Position numbers and translations under genes: made by a program. DNA of 64,000 nt from Coleofasciculus sp. LEGE 07092 (lineage in GTDB: Bacteria; Cyanobacteriota; Cyanobacteriia; Cyanobacteriales; Coleofasciculaceae), in the NCBI RefSeq assembly GCF_015207375.1, contig NZ_JADEWY010000018.1, positions 1 to 64,000 on the forward strand. The letters run 5' to 3'. Position 1 is the first letter of the stretch. Each line of letters starts with the position of its first letter. The notes under the pieces are model-generated. The model was not told the DNA's origin and did no database searches. It saw nothing but the letters and a program-made list of their open reading frames with translations. Positions 1 through 9,212 of this stretch are shown here, in pieces.

Positions 1-120
1 GCGGCTTGCAGCCACTTCCTGAGATCTCAAATGGGTTCTATAGAAGCCATTCAAGTGGACTTACATTACAAGGGTAAGGTCTTAGCAGTTTAATGGGTAC
101 TCTATTTACGCCGCGCTGTA

Positions 121-975
121 CTAGTCTAGGAGGAAATGCTCAATAGACAGGGGAATGGGTTGGATTTCCCCTGACTCGTTTTCTCTAGCATTCAAGGAAT
201 CCGAGGCGGAAAATGGCTTTTCTGTTGCCAATGGCTCATTAAGCCCCAACTCACCTAGCTTAGTTAATACTAGCAACGACAGCCCCGTCTGCTGAGCCGC
301 TTCCTGGAGCGTGAGGGAGGTGTTACGAACTTGGACAAGAAAGCTCTCAACCTGGTACACAATAGGGTCATCAGCAGGAGTATACCCCCTAGCGATCGCC
401 ACGTTTAATCCTCTCTCAATATCTAGGATGGAAACTTGACGATTTTTGCTAACAATTAAAACATCAGGATTGAGAGCTGAGTGGGACGAAGCTACATCAG
501 ATGCGGCTATCTTTTCATCCGGCAGAATTTGCACCCCATAATCAATGCCCACACCCTCACCACTGGCTAAAGCGGGAACTAGGTCAAAGGCATAGAGGCG
601 CTCTGTCCCAGAAAGCGATCGCGTTTTCACCCAGAGGTTGGTAATATATGCCTCAGTCGCACCAGGAAATTCCAGTGGCTCGATGCGCCGCAGGAACAGG
701 GTCTGGGATTGATGCGACTCTATCGGGTAGTCGGTTGTGTAGGTGATTTTAGACTGGTCTGCCAACAAGATCGAGCTAATCACCTCATCCGTTTGGGAAA
801 AATCAATAGCCGTTGCTCGACCCGGATAGAGATTAACCTTCAACGATTGAGACACCGCATCAGAGCGAGATACCGTTCGCAGTGCAGGAGTTTGGGCGTG
901 CGCTCCTTGGGGGGGAACCATCACTCCCATTGTCAATAGAGAAAAACTCAAACTAAGAATTAACCGACGCATCAT
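121..975 (-). CDS. VirB9/TraK-like outer-membrane core protein of the conjugation apparatus
   Basis: The 284-residue product starts with a signal peptide (hydrophobic residues 5-20, Ala-rich cleavage region near AHAQ). Residues 45-150 follow the N-terminal VirB9/TraK/TrbG pattern: LYPGRATAIDF, then a strand ending ISSILLAD, then TNLWVKT and a YAFDLV strand. VirB9 proteins form the periplasmic/outer-membrane ring of type IV secretion cores together with VirB10. The gene is last in a minus-strand operon; its ATG overlaps the stop of the VirB10-like gene by 4 bp, so translation is probably coupled. The C-terminal part (about 185-284) is less typical and I cannot assign it. A pilot-protein role is less likely because the neighbours complete a VirB8/B9/B10 set. 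Confidence 0.65.
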   Translation of the reverse strand: MMRRLILSLSFSLLTMGVMVPPQGAHAQTPALRTVSRSDAVSQSLKVNLYPGRATAIDFSQTDEVISSILLADQSKITYTTDYPIESHQSQTLFLRRIEPLEFPGATEAYITNLWVKTRSLSGTERLYAFDLVPALASGEGVGIDYGVQILPDEKIAASDVASSHSALNPDVLIVSKNRQVSILDIERGLNVAIARGYTPADDPIVYQVESFLVQVRNTSLTLQEAAQQTGLSLLVLTKLGELGLNEPLATEKPFSASDSLNARENESGEIQPIPLSIEHFLLD

Positions 976-2879
976 TGGACAAACATAAAAGACTCAACAA
1001 CCACAGAGACAGGCGTTCCTTTTGGCACAATGGCGATATTGGGGCGAGAGAGACGTTCCTGAGTCTGGCTAGATGAACGCTCTTGAAGTCGCTCCGCCAA
1101 GGGCTGAAAGAAGCCCTGCAAGGCGGCGGCTAGCAAGTCAGGGGAGTCTCTGGTCGTTGTGGTCGTCGTCGTCGTTGTGCTGGTGGTGCCGTCTCCCCCG
1201 CTGCTTGTGCCAGATGAAGCACTTGAAACAGTTTCTGGCAGGTTCACTATCTCGCCGATTTTACCGACTGAACTGAGGACAGAAATCAGAATATCTTGCT
1301 TGGCAATATCTGGACCTGGGTCAAAATAACCGGAGGCTATTAACGGTCTGTTATCGGCTCCCCGAATTGAGAGCGCCAGCGGATCAATTTGTTGCTGCAC
1401 AATCTGCCCATCAAGTTCATACACAATCGCTACGACTTGCTGATTGACCAACCGATTGGACGAAACCGATACAATCTCAGTAATTAGAGCTGTCCCCTTT
1501 GGCAGGGCTACTCGACCGTTCACGCTCCGCAGAGGTTCGGTCAACGTAATTACATATTTTTGCGGCAATGGTGTACCACCGGAGTCCCAATACATTGGCA
1601 CAGCTACTTTGCCAGAGGCAGAAGTCCCAATCGCCACTTGTTTATAGGAGTTGGTGGGGCTAGTCACCATTTCAGGGGAAACCTCCCTAGAAGCGATAGC
1701 CGTTCTTTGCACAGTCCGACGATTGAGGATAATGCCCTTTTCTCCTGGACTAGAAAACGGCTGATTGGGGACAGAAGGATTGGGTAAAGCAGATCGGGAG
1801 CCGATAACGACGGTGGGAATACTTCGTGTAGAATCTGACGGGGTTGGGTTGTTGCCTGTAACCTGACGCTCTGAGTTGGGGTATTCAACCGATACAGGAG
1901 CTGAAGACGTTGAACCGACTGCGGAGATTGCCCCATCCGTACCTGCATCCACTGCACCTGCTTCAGAGGATGAGGACACTCGACTTTGCCCTAATGTGGC
2001 TAGCTTTTCCCATCGAGCAAACGGATCAATTTCCTCTTGCTCTGGTTGTGCTTGTGCTTCCGGTGCAGGTGGGGATGGAGGAGATGAAAATACCCGAATA
2101 GAGCTTGGTCTAGTCTCACTCTGGTCGGGGACAGGGGGAGATGATAGCGATGGCGGTGAAGATGGCGGAGTTTGAGGCGGTTTTGGGTCAGGGATGTCAG
2201 AAAACGTTCGCCGGGGTCGAGTCGAGGAGGGCGATACTGTAGGCGGGGGTTGAGATGGCGCAATTTGTTCTTGTTGCTGATCAGAAGGTGATTCGGATTT
2301 TTCAGCCTCGGATGGCTGGGACGGTTCAGGAGTTTCTCTCGTCTGTGTCTCTTGCGCTTGATTATCGCGGATAGATTTTCGTTGCTCATTAAACGCCATC
2401 TGAGCTTTTAATTCACCCGTCTCGTCTTGCTCAAACGTCGTTTCTTCTTCTGTTTTAGGAGAGGACGCTTGTTCAGGTGAAGGCTTGCGGCTGATAAACA
2501 CATTCCACAACAGGATTCCAATCAGCACTATCGCTCCCGTAGCCAGGAGAATAAATCCCATTCGCACGATTCCCTGTTCGGAGAAGGGGCGTTCTGATGG
2601 CTGCTCTTCATCCTGGAGCAGCATATCTTCTTCCTGGAGAAGCTGATCCTCTTCCTCATCGTATCCAGCCAGTTGCTTGCTCAACTCTGGATCTAAGGGT
2701 GGAGTATCAGAGTCTTCATAGTGTTGCGCCTTTGATACCTCATCCAATTCACCTTCACTGTTGTCTATTCCCTGTTCCCTGTTCCCTTCTTCAACACCTT
2801 CACTGTTGCCTATCCCCTCTTCCCTGTTCCCTTCTTCAAACAATTCATCAATATCAGCTAGTTTTTCTCCTGATGCCAT
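972..2879 (-). CDS. VirB10/TraB-like inner-to-outer membrane scaffold
   Basis: The product has 635 residues. Order: acidic cytoplasmic N-terminus with a 15-residue tandem repeat (about 16-45), one membrane span near 105-127, a long Pro/Ser/Glu-rich periplasmic linker (about 130-330), then a C-terminal beta-rich domain (about 415-635) with KVAVPMYWDS, LPKGTALITEIVS and IVPKGTPVSVVVESF strands as in TrbI/VirB10/TraB. A Thr run (TTTTTTTTTT) lies in a loop near residue 565. VirB10 proteins span the envelope and pass the ATPase signal to the outer-membrane pore. The gene sits between VirB8-like and VirB9-like genes and overlaps the latter by 4 bp. Confidence 0.75.
   Translation of the reverse strand: MASGEKLADIDELFEEGNREEGIGNSEGVEEGNREQGIDNSEGELDEVSKAQHYEDSDTPPLDPELSKQLAGYDEEEDQLLQEEDMLLQDEEQPSERPFSEQGIVRMGFILLATGAIVLIGILLWNVFISRKPSPEQASSPKTEEETTFEQDETGELKAQMAFNEQRKSIRDNQAQETQTRETPEPSQPSEAEKSESPSDQQQEQIAPSQPPPTVSPSSTRPRRTFSDIPDPKPPQTPPSSPPSLSSPPVPDQSETRPSSIRVFSSPPSPPAPEAQAQPEQEEIDPFARWEKLATLGQSRVSSSSEAGAVDAGTDGAISAVGSTSSAPVSVEYPNSERQVTGNNPTPSDSTRSIPTVVIGSRSALPNPSVPNQPFSSPGEKGIILNRRTVQRTAIASREVSPEMVTSPTNSYKQVAIGTSASGKVAVPMYWDSGGTPLPQKYVITLTEPLRSVNGRVALPKGTALITEIVSVSSNRLVNQQVVAIVYELDGQIVQQQIDPLALSIRGADNRPLIASGYFDPGPDIAKQDILISVLSSVGKIGEIVNLPETVSSASSGTSSGGDGTTSTTTTTTTTTRDSPDLLAAALQGFFQPLAERLQERSSSQTQERLSRPNIAIVPKGTPVSVVVESFMFVQ
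2757..2846. repeat. Two 45-bp repeats built of TTCCCTG-type heptamers inside the VirB10-like gene
   Basis: The plus strand shows CTGTTCCCTGTTCCCTTCTT and a second copy CTCTTCCCTGTTCCCTTCTT 45 bases on. They encode two 15-residue units, EEGNREEGIGNSEGV and EEGNREQGIDNSEGE. The core heptamers resemble the short tandemly repeated repetitive sequences common between cyanobacterial genes, but here the repeat is translated. Confidence 0.8.
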
Positions 2880-2891
2880 CTACCTTGTCTC

Positions 2892-3623
2892 CTACTCAGG
2901 AATATATTCACTCATTCGGACAATCTCTAAGCCAGCACTCCTCAGCTCGTAGGCTTTTTTCTCAAAAGAATTTGAATCTTCCCCAAACGTGGGTTCTTGA
3001 ATGGGTGTTGCTTTCAATCGGAAGGTACGGTTAAAAGGAATTCTCTCGTCTTTCCCTATCTCCAAATCCACCAATACTCTGGTGGCAACCATATCAACTT
3101 CCCACGTTCCTGGAGCCATTTCCCGTGGCTCGGACAAATAACTAATAATAACCGTCTGTCTTGCCTGTCCTGAAAAAATACCAGGAGGCACTAATTCTGC
3201 CAATTTGGGCAGAGATGCCTTTCCAAATTCTGGCTCCATTAATAGGGTGGCGAAATAAGTACTCAGAGGAACTTTGCCCCGCTCAACCCGAAATCCTGGA
3301 TCAGTCTGGTTAGTTCCCGGAATTTTCTGTTCCCAGTTTAGGGCTAACTGTGTCCATTTTTCCACAAAATTTTTAATCGTCTGTGGATATCTGAAATTAG
3401 CTTTTTCCTCGGAAATATAGATAGTCTTGCCATCTACAAGTTGTGCAAAGGTTGTCCGTCGCTTGGCAACAGCGTTAACCTTGGCGGCTGCATATAAATC
3501 TAGAACTATCGAGATAGCTGTTAATCCAGTCAAAGCCAGAAAGCATACCGCCAGAATATTTCTGGCTTTAGGAAGAATCGGCTTATTAACTTGTTCACGA
3601 ACTTGCTCTTTTATCGATGGCAT
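2892..3623 (-). CDS. VirB8/TraE-like inner-membrane protein
   Basis: The 243-residue product has a short basic cytoplasmic N-terminus, one membrane span (about 23-46, ILAVCFLALTGLTAISIVLD) and a periplasmic domain of about 190 residues. The domain pattern (helix, then strands such as QTVIISYLSEPRE, TWEVDMVATRVLVDLE and FNRTFRLKATPI) fits the NTF2-like fold of VirB8/TraE. These proteins nucleate assembly of the secretion channel at the inner membrane. The stop overlaps no gene, but the ATG touches the stop of the VirB6-like gene at 3623, so the two are probably translated together. Identity to known VirB8 is not obvious by eye; the call rests on topology and operon position. Confidence 0.6.
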   Translation of the reverse strand: MPSIKEQVREQVNKPILPKARNILAVCFLALTGLTAISIVLDLYAAAKVNAVAKRRTTFAQLVDGKTIYISEEKANFRYPQTIKNFVEKWTQLALNWEQKIPGTNQTDPGFRVERGKVPLSTYFATLLMEPEFGKASLPKLAELVPPGIFSGQARQTVIISYLSEPREMAPGTWEVDMVATRVLVDLEIGKDERIPFNRTFRLKATPIQEPTFGEDSNSFEKKAYELRSAGLEIVRMSEYIPE

Positions 3624-4696
3624 CAGATTGAACTCCTAACCACTGTAGTTAACAAATCTGACGTTAAACTCTTGAGAGAGCCAACATTGGCAGAGATAGC
3701 TCGATAAATGGCAATTCCACCCCCTCCAACTAAGGTTAAAGCCAACACAGGGGCGAATAAAGACACAAAGAAACTAAAAGCCAAATCGCTAATGAGTTCA
3801 CCGCCAGAACCCACTATAATAGTGGCAATTAAACCCACTAAAATATTGTAAGACAGTTGCACTCCAAAGAGGCTGATATAACTCGTTGCCCAGCCAATTG
3901 CTGGTCTTCCTTGAATCGGAATTAAGGACGCGCCAAATGCCAGGGGAGAGAGTAACGCCGTTAGGAGCAGAGATGCCTCCAAAATATTGACAAAGCTCCA
4001 CTGAACTGCCCATAAAATTGTCCGAATAATGGGAATAGTTTTATCCCGCAAAAACTGCCCCGGATCTAAGACCAAATCGAGACTTTCTTCCGCCGATAAA
4101 ATTGAAAGGTTAGAGATGAACTCTCTTAAGGCATTTAGCACCCCAGCTTGTTCTTCAGCGTCAGCAACAATTTGCTGAGCAATGGGATACTTTTCCCGGT
4201 AGCAGTCCTGCATCTCAAAACCCACTTTGGTTGTACATTCGTAGTACAAATTTTCAATTTGCTGCCGTGCAGCATTGGTTATCGCGAGTTTATTAATGGC
4301 TTGCTGAAAGGTAGTATCTATTAGCTGGATTTCGAGAACCTCGTTGACCCGGTTGTAGGCATAAGTTCGGGTCAGTAACACCGTGTCGGCTAACAGATTG
4401 CCGTTGGCTCCTAGAAAAAAAGCAATCACAATGGGAGGAACCAGCATTGCTGGCAGTCCACCCCAGTCCTGCCGCTGTACAATTTCTACACCTTGGGTCA
4501 TCGCCAAATAGAGAATTGAAAGGGCAGCAATCAGCAGTCCGAGTTGAATAATTCCAGACCACAATACATTATCTGGGTTAATAACCGACTCCCACACCTG
4601 ATTCCAAGAGTCGGCTGTGTTTTGGGCTAAGTCAACGGAAGCCTTGAGAATTTTTAGTCCCGCTTCCGTTGGATCAGCTTGAGCGAGAAGATACAT
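3623..4696 (-). CDS. VirB6/TrbL-like polytopic channel protein
   Basis: The product has 357 residues with at least five hydrophobic spans: about 50-68 (GIIQLGLLIAALSILYLAM), 81-100, 235-262, 275-300 and 305-345. A polar loop at about 125-205 contains two Cys (YYECTTKV and MQDCYREK), which could form a periplasmic disulfide. VirB6-family proteins are the integral-membrane pore components of type IV secretion. The gene follows the VirB5-like gene with a 14-base gap and abuts the VirB8-like gene. The large extracytoplasmic loop between early and late spans is a common VirB6 trait. Sequence conservation in this family is low, so topology and context carry the call. Confidence 0.6.
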   Translation of the reverse strand: MYLLAQADPTEAGLKILKASVDLAQNTADSWNQVWESVINPDNVLWSGIIQLGLLIAALSILYLAMTQGVEIVQRQDWGGLPAMLVPPIVIAFFLGANGNLLADTVLLTRTYAYNRVNEVLEIQLIDTTFQQAINKLAITNAARQQIENLYYECTTKVGFEMQDCYREKYPIAQQIVADAEEQAGVLNALREFISNLSILSAEESLDLVLDPGQFLRDKTIPIIRTILWAVQWSFVNILEASLLLTALLSPLAFGASLIPIQGRPAIGWATSYISLFGVQLSYNILVGLIATIIVGSGGELISDLAFSFFVSLFAPVLALTLVGGGGIAIYRAISANVGSLKSLTSDLLTTVVRSSI

Positions 4697-4710
4697 CGTT
4701 CCTACTTTCT

Positions 4711-5934
4711 TTAACGTTGAACTAGAGGGCGATTACCAGCAAGCATCGTCATCCCAAGCTGCTGAGATGCCAAATTTCCAGCCGAGACGCTACGACGCCG
4801 TTCGGCTGTGGTGCTGGCGGAGACTTCTTTGGCAATTTGTGCTGTCAGAACATTTTCGTAGGCTCTATCAATTCGCCCTTGATATTCCTCTTCCAGCAAA
4901 GCTTGGTTGGTTTGGGCTAATCTGCCATTTTGGTCAGCCAGTACCGCCAGTTGAATAGATTGAGCAAATTCCTGTTGGGATATCAGTCCCGTCTGGGCTG
5001 AAATATTCTGCATAATTTGCTGAGTAACATCCAACTCTTGGGATTCTTGAGCCAATTGTTGATTGCTTTTAGCTAAAGAGCCACTTTGCTGAGCCGCCTT
5101 GATGCTATTGGCGACAACTGCCGCTGCTTTTTGCGTATTTTCCTGGCTCTTTTCCTGGCGCTCAATTATCTGCTGCTGCGCCTCTTGGCTAATGGCAGAG
5201 CCGTAAGCAATTCCTAGGGTAGCTCGACGTTCAACCTGTTGGTTGTAGTCGTCTCGATTGGCGTAGGAGATGCTTTCGCCTTTGGTTTCCAGGTTTTGGC
5301 TTAGCCGCTGTCCAGGGGTTCCAGACTTATCCTCCATGACTTGTTTTTTAAGATTCTTTAAGTCAGGGATTTGAGCAGCTCCTTTGACACTTTCGATTTT
5401 TTGGGCTTGGAGCGAGGCTCCATCGCCATTCAACGAAGTAGCAACTTGAATGTCTGGCTCGGAATTGATCCAGCCAGTAATGTCTCGGAAAAAGCTCTGA
5501 ATGGAACCTCCGATACCTGATGCTGTATTCGAGTTGCTTCCAACTCCTTTTCCACCGCTATCACCAAGAATATCGTCGAACAATCCACTCAGGTCATCAA
5601 CAATCCCCGTAATGTTATCAATCGCACCCTCAATAGGTTCAATGGCATCATTGACGTTATCATTAACATCACTAATGGTATCTTCGACATCGCTAATGGT
5701 GTTTTCGACAGGCGCTACTGTCTCATTGATGTCAGAATTAATACCATCAATCGCCTCATTGATATCGTTGGTTGCATTGTTGATGTCATCTGTCGCATCA
5801 TTCACGGCATCATTAACCTCGTTATCAACGGATTCAACACCATCATTAGAAGTCGTGGTCTTCTCCTCATCAGCCTCTTGACTTGAGACAGGTTGAGGAG
5901 CAACCAGTCCTATCAATAGGATGATAGGAATCAA
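4711..5934 (-). CDS. Secreted coiled-coil protein, possible VirB5-like pilus component
   Basis: The 407-residue product begins with a signal peptide (IPIILLIGLVAPQPVSSQ). Residues 30-115 are an acidic Asn/Asp/Ile repeat with a period near seven (NDAVNDATDDINNATNDIN and similar), consistent with a long coiled coil. Residues 180-407 are Gln-rich and helical. VirB5 proteins are secreted helical pilus-tip proteins; position between the VirB4-like and VirB6-like genes and the helical secreted character fit, although no motif proves it. The start is a TTG at 5934 preceded by AAGGGG; an excellent AGGAGG lies at about 5975 with no ATG, GTG or TTG at normal distance in this frame, so an upstream non-standard start cannot be excluded. 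Confidence 0.5.
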   Translation of the reverse strand: MIPIILLIGLVAPQPVSSQEADEEKTTTSNDGVESVDNEVNDAVNDATDDINNATNDINEAIDGINSDINETVAPVENTISDVEDTISDVNDNVNDAIEPIEGAIDNITGIVDDLSGLFDDILGDSGGKGVGSNSNTASGIGGSIQSFFRDITGWINSEPDIQVATSLNGDGASLQAQKIESVKGAAQIPDLKNLKKQVMEDKSGTPGQRLSQNLETKGESISYANRDDYNQQVERRATLGIAYGSAISQEAQQQIIERQEKSQENTQKAAAVVANSIKAAQQSGSLAKSNQQLAQESQELDVTQQIMQNISAQTGLISQQEFAQSIQLAVLADQNGRLAQTNQALLEEEYQGRIDRAYENVLTAQIAKEVSASTTAERRRSVSAGNLASQQLGMTMLAGNRPLVQR

Positions 5935-5981
5935 AATTCTTACCCCTTGTTGAAAATTGATAGTATCAACCTCCTTTACCT

Positions 5982-8900
5982 TTAAGCTACATGAGAAAAG
6001 TTTTTATTCCGGCTGTTCTTAAAATCTTGCTGACGACCAAGATGTTTAAACCCACGACCGTCTTTTAAGGCAGGAATGTACGCTTGAGTAAACGCCTGCA
6101 ATCCTTTCAACTGACCAATTAAATCATTAGGATATTGAACCAAAACTCGTTGACGTGCTGCCTTCTCTTCGTTGTGATTAGCAACACACGCTAGGGTCAT
6201 TTCACCGGGATAGTAGCGGGAGCGCCAGAAGCGTCCCCCTGCTTCAATTAACCAAGTTGAATACAAGCCGCTACGCTTGGGGATAAAGGATTCTGTTGCA
6301 TTGGCGCTAATGATGGCAGGGGGATAATTGAGATAGCGTTGGGCGGCGGCTACCCCAGCATTGGTTAGTCGTCCCGATAGTTTATAGGTCATATTTTGCA
6401 TAATTTGAGCGCCAGCACTGGCATCACAAATTGTGTCGTAATCCTGAGTAATTAGGCACAGACTAATGCCATCTTTCCTGCCCGTAGCGCACAATTCCCC
6501 CACCATATTGGCGAATCCTTCCTTATGGAATAGAACGGATAACTCATCCCCAATAAATAAGCTTTTCGGATGAGAGAGCGCATTTCGCATACAAGCAGCA
6601 TGGGCGTTAATTGCCAAGATGTAGGCATCATTTTCGTTGCCGAGTCCGGAGAGGGCAAAGAACTTAATCGCCGGATTAGGACTGAAGGTACTAGGGCGAC
6701 TTACAGCTTTCCCTAATCGAGATGCCAACAGCGCACTAATTTGGCTGTGAATTTGGTTAATTGCAGCTTTATCTAAGTCCTCAAAATTCTTGAGATTTAA
6801 CCGCTCTCTTGAACAGAATCGTAAGAGGTCGCTTAGGGTTGGCATTTGCTGCCACTTATCAGATTTCCATCCCCCAGTAAAGGCTTCATTGTAACGCTTG
6901 ATGATTTCTGGATCTTTGAGAAAAACATCCAGCATCCGAATCAGGATTGAATCCACCCGCTGCTGAAGGTGAGGCGCTTTTATTTTCCCCATCGCGATTG
7001 CCAGTAGCGCCCGTCTCAGTGATTCTTTCCAGGATTCCTTACGCCGTGAGCGCTCTTTTTTATCAAATTTTCTCAGGTCTGGAGGTTCCATTAAATTTGA
7101 GGAACCCGAGGAAATATCGTAGTAGGCTCCGTCGTCTCCCAATAGTTCAATGAAGGTTTTGAAAGTAGATTCGCCACCAGAGGAGATATCCATTCCTACC
7201 ACCGGGATATTGTAAGCCAATGCTTCGATGGCAAATCGACACCCTAAAATCGACTTCCCAGAACCCGATTCCCCGACCAACAATGCCCGACGAGTATCAG
7301 AGTGCATGATATCCACGTACAGAGGCTTACCGCCTCGATGGGAAATGAACTCTATCCCCCGGTTATCGATAGAGCGTGGGATGGTCAGCGGCACAACTCC
7401 ACTGACTGTAGTACTGTCTAGGGTCAGGCGTCGCTCAGATAGGGATTGACTGCTATGCAGGAGCCATTTAAAGGTAATTGGCAGCGTTTGTAGCCAGATT
7501 TCCCAAGCAATATTACGCTCCCGAATTACTTTAGCCGACCCGAAACTGTTCGCCAGAACTGAGCAGGCGTTGTTTAAATCTTCTACATTATTTCGATAGA
7601 CTAGGAACGCTGCCCCTACCTTGAGGGGCTTAGTCCCCTGAAGCAATCTAGCTTGAGCTTCAAAGGATTCCTGCTGCTTGAGTTCCGCACCAACATCTCT
7701 GCCTTGCCCCTTTTTGACGCTCCGCTGTCGTGCGGCTTTAGACTGCTTTGATATCCGGCGTAAGTTATCAATCGCGACAAATTTGTTTCCAGGGGTCAAC
7801 TCAATCCACGCTTCGGTATCTTTGATATAAGAGTTGGACATAATATCCCAAACGAAGCGAAGCTGCTGGCGAATACTGCTCCAGCCAGGAGGGGGTTCAA
7901 ACATCGTTAGTACCCCAACTTCTTTGCCCTTTCCCGTTAGATAAACTCGGTCAGGACTGGAGCGATGTTCTGGGCAGGCTGTCCGCCCTTTTTCTCCCTG
8001 AATTAACAGGCTAGTAATGTGTTTTTCGTTTCTAATTTCTTCCTGCAACTTGAAGCCATTACGGGTTTCCACAAGCCTCAGCACCTGGGGAACGTCTGGC
8101 GCTGGGGTGTCGTTAAATCGCTGCCAGAGCCAATGCCAAATCTCCTCCGTTTGCAAGGGTCTAATTTGCAAGTTCATTTTCGTGCTAAGAAGCACTTCCC
8201 AATGAATCATTCCTGATTCAAAGGCTTTCAGGAGTAATTGTGTATAAAATTGTTCACTGGCTGTCAAATTATTTCCACTGAGCGTTCCCCAAAATGAACT
8301 CCAACGATTGGTAACCCAATCAATCGTTTTTCCCAAAGCATCTCGATTTTGCCCCTGCGCTTTTTCATTCGCTGTCCAGGTACAAAAGAGTATCTGTTCC
8401 CATTCTTGTCGCTGTCCAGCTCGTTTCAATTCCTGAATCCGTTTTTGTTCGTTGCGGATAAGAACTGAAATAGCCGGGAAGCGGCAATTTTGAGCGGCTA
8501 AATCTAACTCACTTTGCCTATCTTGGTCGAGGCTGTGGCAGCCACAATATAAAGTGAGTTTTTCGCCCTTCGGTAGTTCTTTAAATCCAGCTTCCAAGTT
8601 TTGAGCCGCTGCACTCACTTCATGGCTGTAGAGAATATCGTGTAGCCCCTTAACTCGGAAGGCAAAAACAACTTGATACGTTTGACCTTTTCGGAGCAAT
8701 ATTCCCGAAACTTTCCGGTCTTTCTTTTGAATTTCTACCAAACAGCAAATATCCGCTTCATTTTCAAATGGCATGAATTTGTACCTCCCTTTGCCCCTTG
8801 GCTTTGAGATAATAATTGGCTTGAGTTTCGACTTGTTATTGACCTGATGACTACTATCACCAAATAATTCGCGCCGCTTGGAGGCTGTCAAGGGAACGTA

Positions 8901-9194
8901 TAGTCTTCCCGCATTGCACCACTCATGTCCAGGGGGACGACGAAATCGATCAGTAAATAGATGGGGTCGTTTTCCCGTCAATAGCCACCAAGAGACAACT
9001 AGCCAAAATGCAGTCAGAAAGAATGCTGGCATTCCCAAGCTCAAGAAAAAATTGGTCAGCAGGTAGGCAATTAGAGTCAGTGCTATCCAAGGCAGGATTT
9101 GATTGGCAGGAATAAATCCAATACTTGCCTGCTGACCGAGAATTTGATTGACCTTGATGAAATCTCTATCCGGATTGCGTTTTTGCTTGTCCAT
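5982..9194 (-). CDS. VirB4/TraC-type ATPase with N-terminal VirB3-like membrane hairpin
   Basis: The product has 1070 residues. Residues 18-75 contain two hydrophobic spans after IGFIPANQILPW, the size and topology of a VirB3/TraL/PrgI-like protein. The middle resembles the N-terminal half of VirB4. The ATPase domain has Walker A GESGSGKS near residue 645 and Walker B SLFIGDEL near 880, followed by CLITQDYD and QNMTYKLSGRL, as expected for VirB4/TraC. VirB4 powers pilus assembly and substrate transfer at the inner membrane. No separate VirB3 gene was found nearby, so a fusion is a reasonable reading. It is the largest gene of the transfer operon, 19 bases downstream of the VirB2-like gene. 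Confidence 0.85.
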   Translation of the reverse strand: MDKQKRNPDRDFIKVNQILGQQASIGFIPANQILPWIALTLIAYLLTNFFLSLGMPAFFLTAFWLVVSWWLLTGKRPHLFTDRFRRPPGHEWCNAGRLYVPLTASKRRELFGDSSHQVNNKSKLKPIIISKPRGKGRYKFMPFENEADICCLVEIQKKDRKVSGILLRKGQTYQVVFAFRVKGLHDILYSHEVSAAAQNLEAGFKELPKGEKLTLYCGCHSLDQDRQSELDLAAQNCRFPAISVLIRNEQKRIQELKRAGQRQEWEQILFCTWTANEKAQGQNRDALGKTIDWVTNRWSSFWGTLSGNNLTASEQFYTQLLLKAFESGMIHWEVLLSTKMNLQIRPLQTEEIWHWLWQRFNDTPAPDVPQVLRLVETRNGFKLQEEIRNEKHITSLLIQGEKGRTACPEHRSSPDRVYLTGKGKEVGVLTMFEPPPGWSSIRQQLRFVWDIMSNSYIKDTEAWIELTPGNKFVAIDNLRRISKQSKAARQRSVKKGQGRDVGAELKQQESFEAQARLLQGTKPLKVGAAFLVYRNNVEDLNNACSVLANSFGSAKVIRERNIAWEIWLQTLPITFKWLLHSSQSLSERRLTLDSTTVSGVVPLTIPRSIDNRGIEFISHRGGKPLYVDIMHSDTRRALLVGESGSGKSILGCRFAIEALAYNIPVVGMDISSGGESTFKTFIELLGDDGAYYDISSGSSNLMEPPDLRKFDKKERSRRKESWKESLRRALLAIAMGKIKAPHLQQRVDSILIRMLDVFLKDPEIIKRYNEAFTGGWKSDKWQQMPTLSDLLRFCSRERLNLKNFEDLDKAAINQIHSQISALLASRLGKAVSRPSTFSPNPAIKFFALSGLGNENDAYILAINAHAACMRNALSHPKSLFIGDELSVLFHKEGFANMVGELCATGRKDGISLCLITQDYDTICDASAGAQIMQNMTYKLSGRLTNAGVAAAQRYLNYPPAIISANATESFIPKRSGLYSTWLIEAGGRFWRSRYYPGEMTLACVANHNEEKAARQRVLVQYPNDLIGQLKGLQAFTQAYIPALKDGRGFKHLGRQQDFKNSRNKNFSHVA

Positions 9195-9212
9195 TTCTTT
9201 ACACTCATCTAC

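Noticed and set aside
2000-2389. A 129-residue minus-strand frame within the VirB10-like gene
   Set aside because: It is the out-of-frame reading of the Pro/Ser linker and has a His/Arg/Leu composition typical of shadows.
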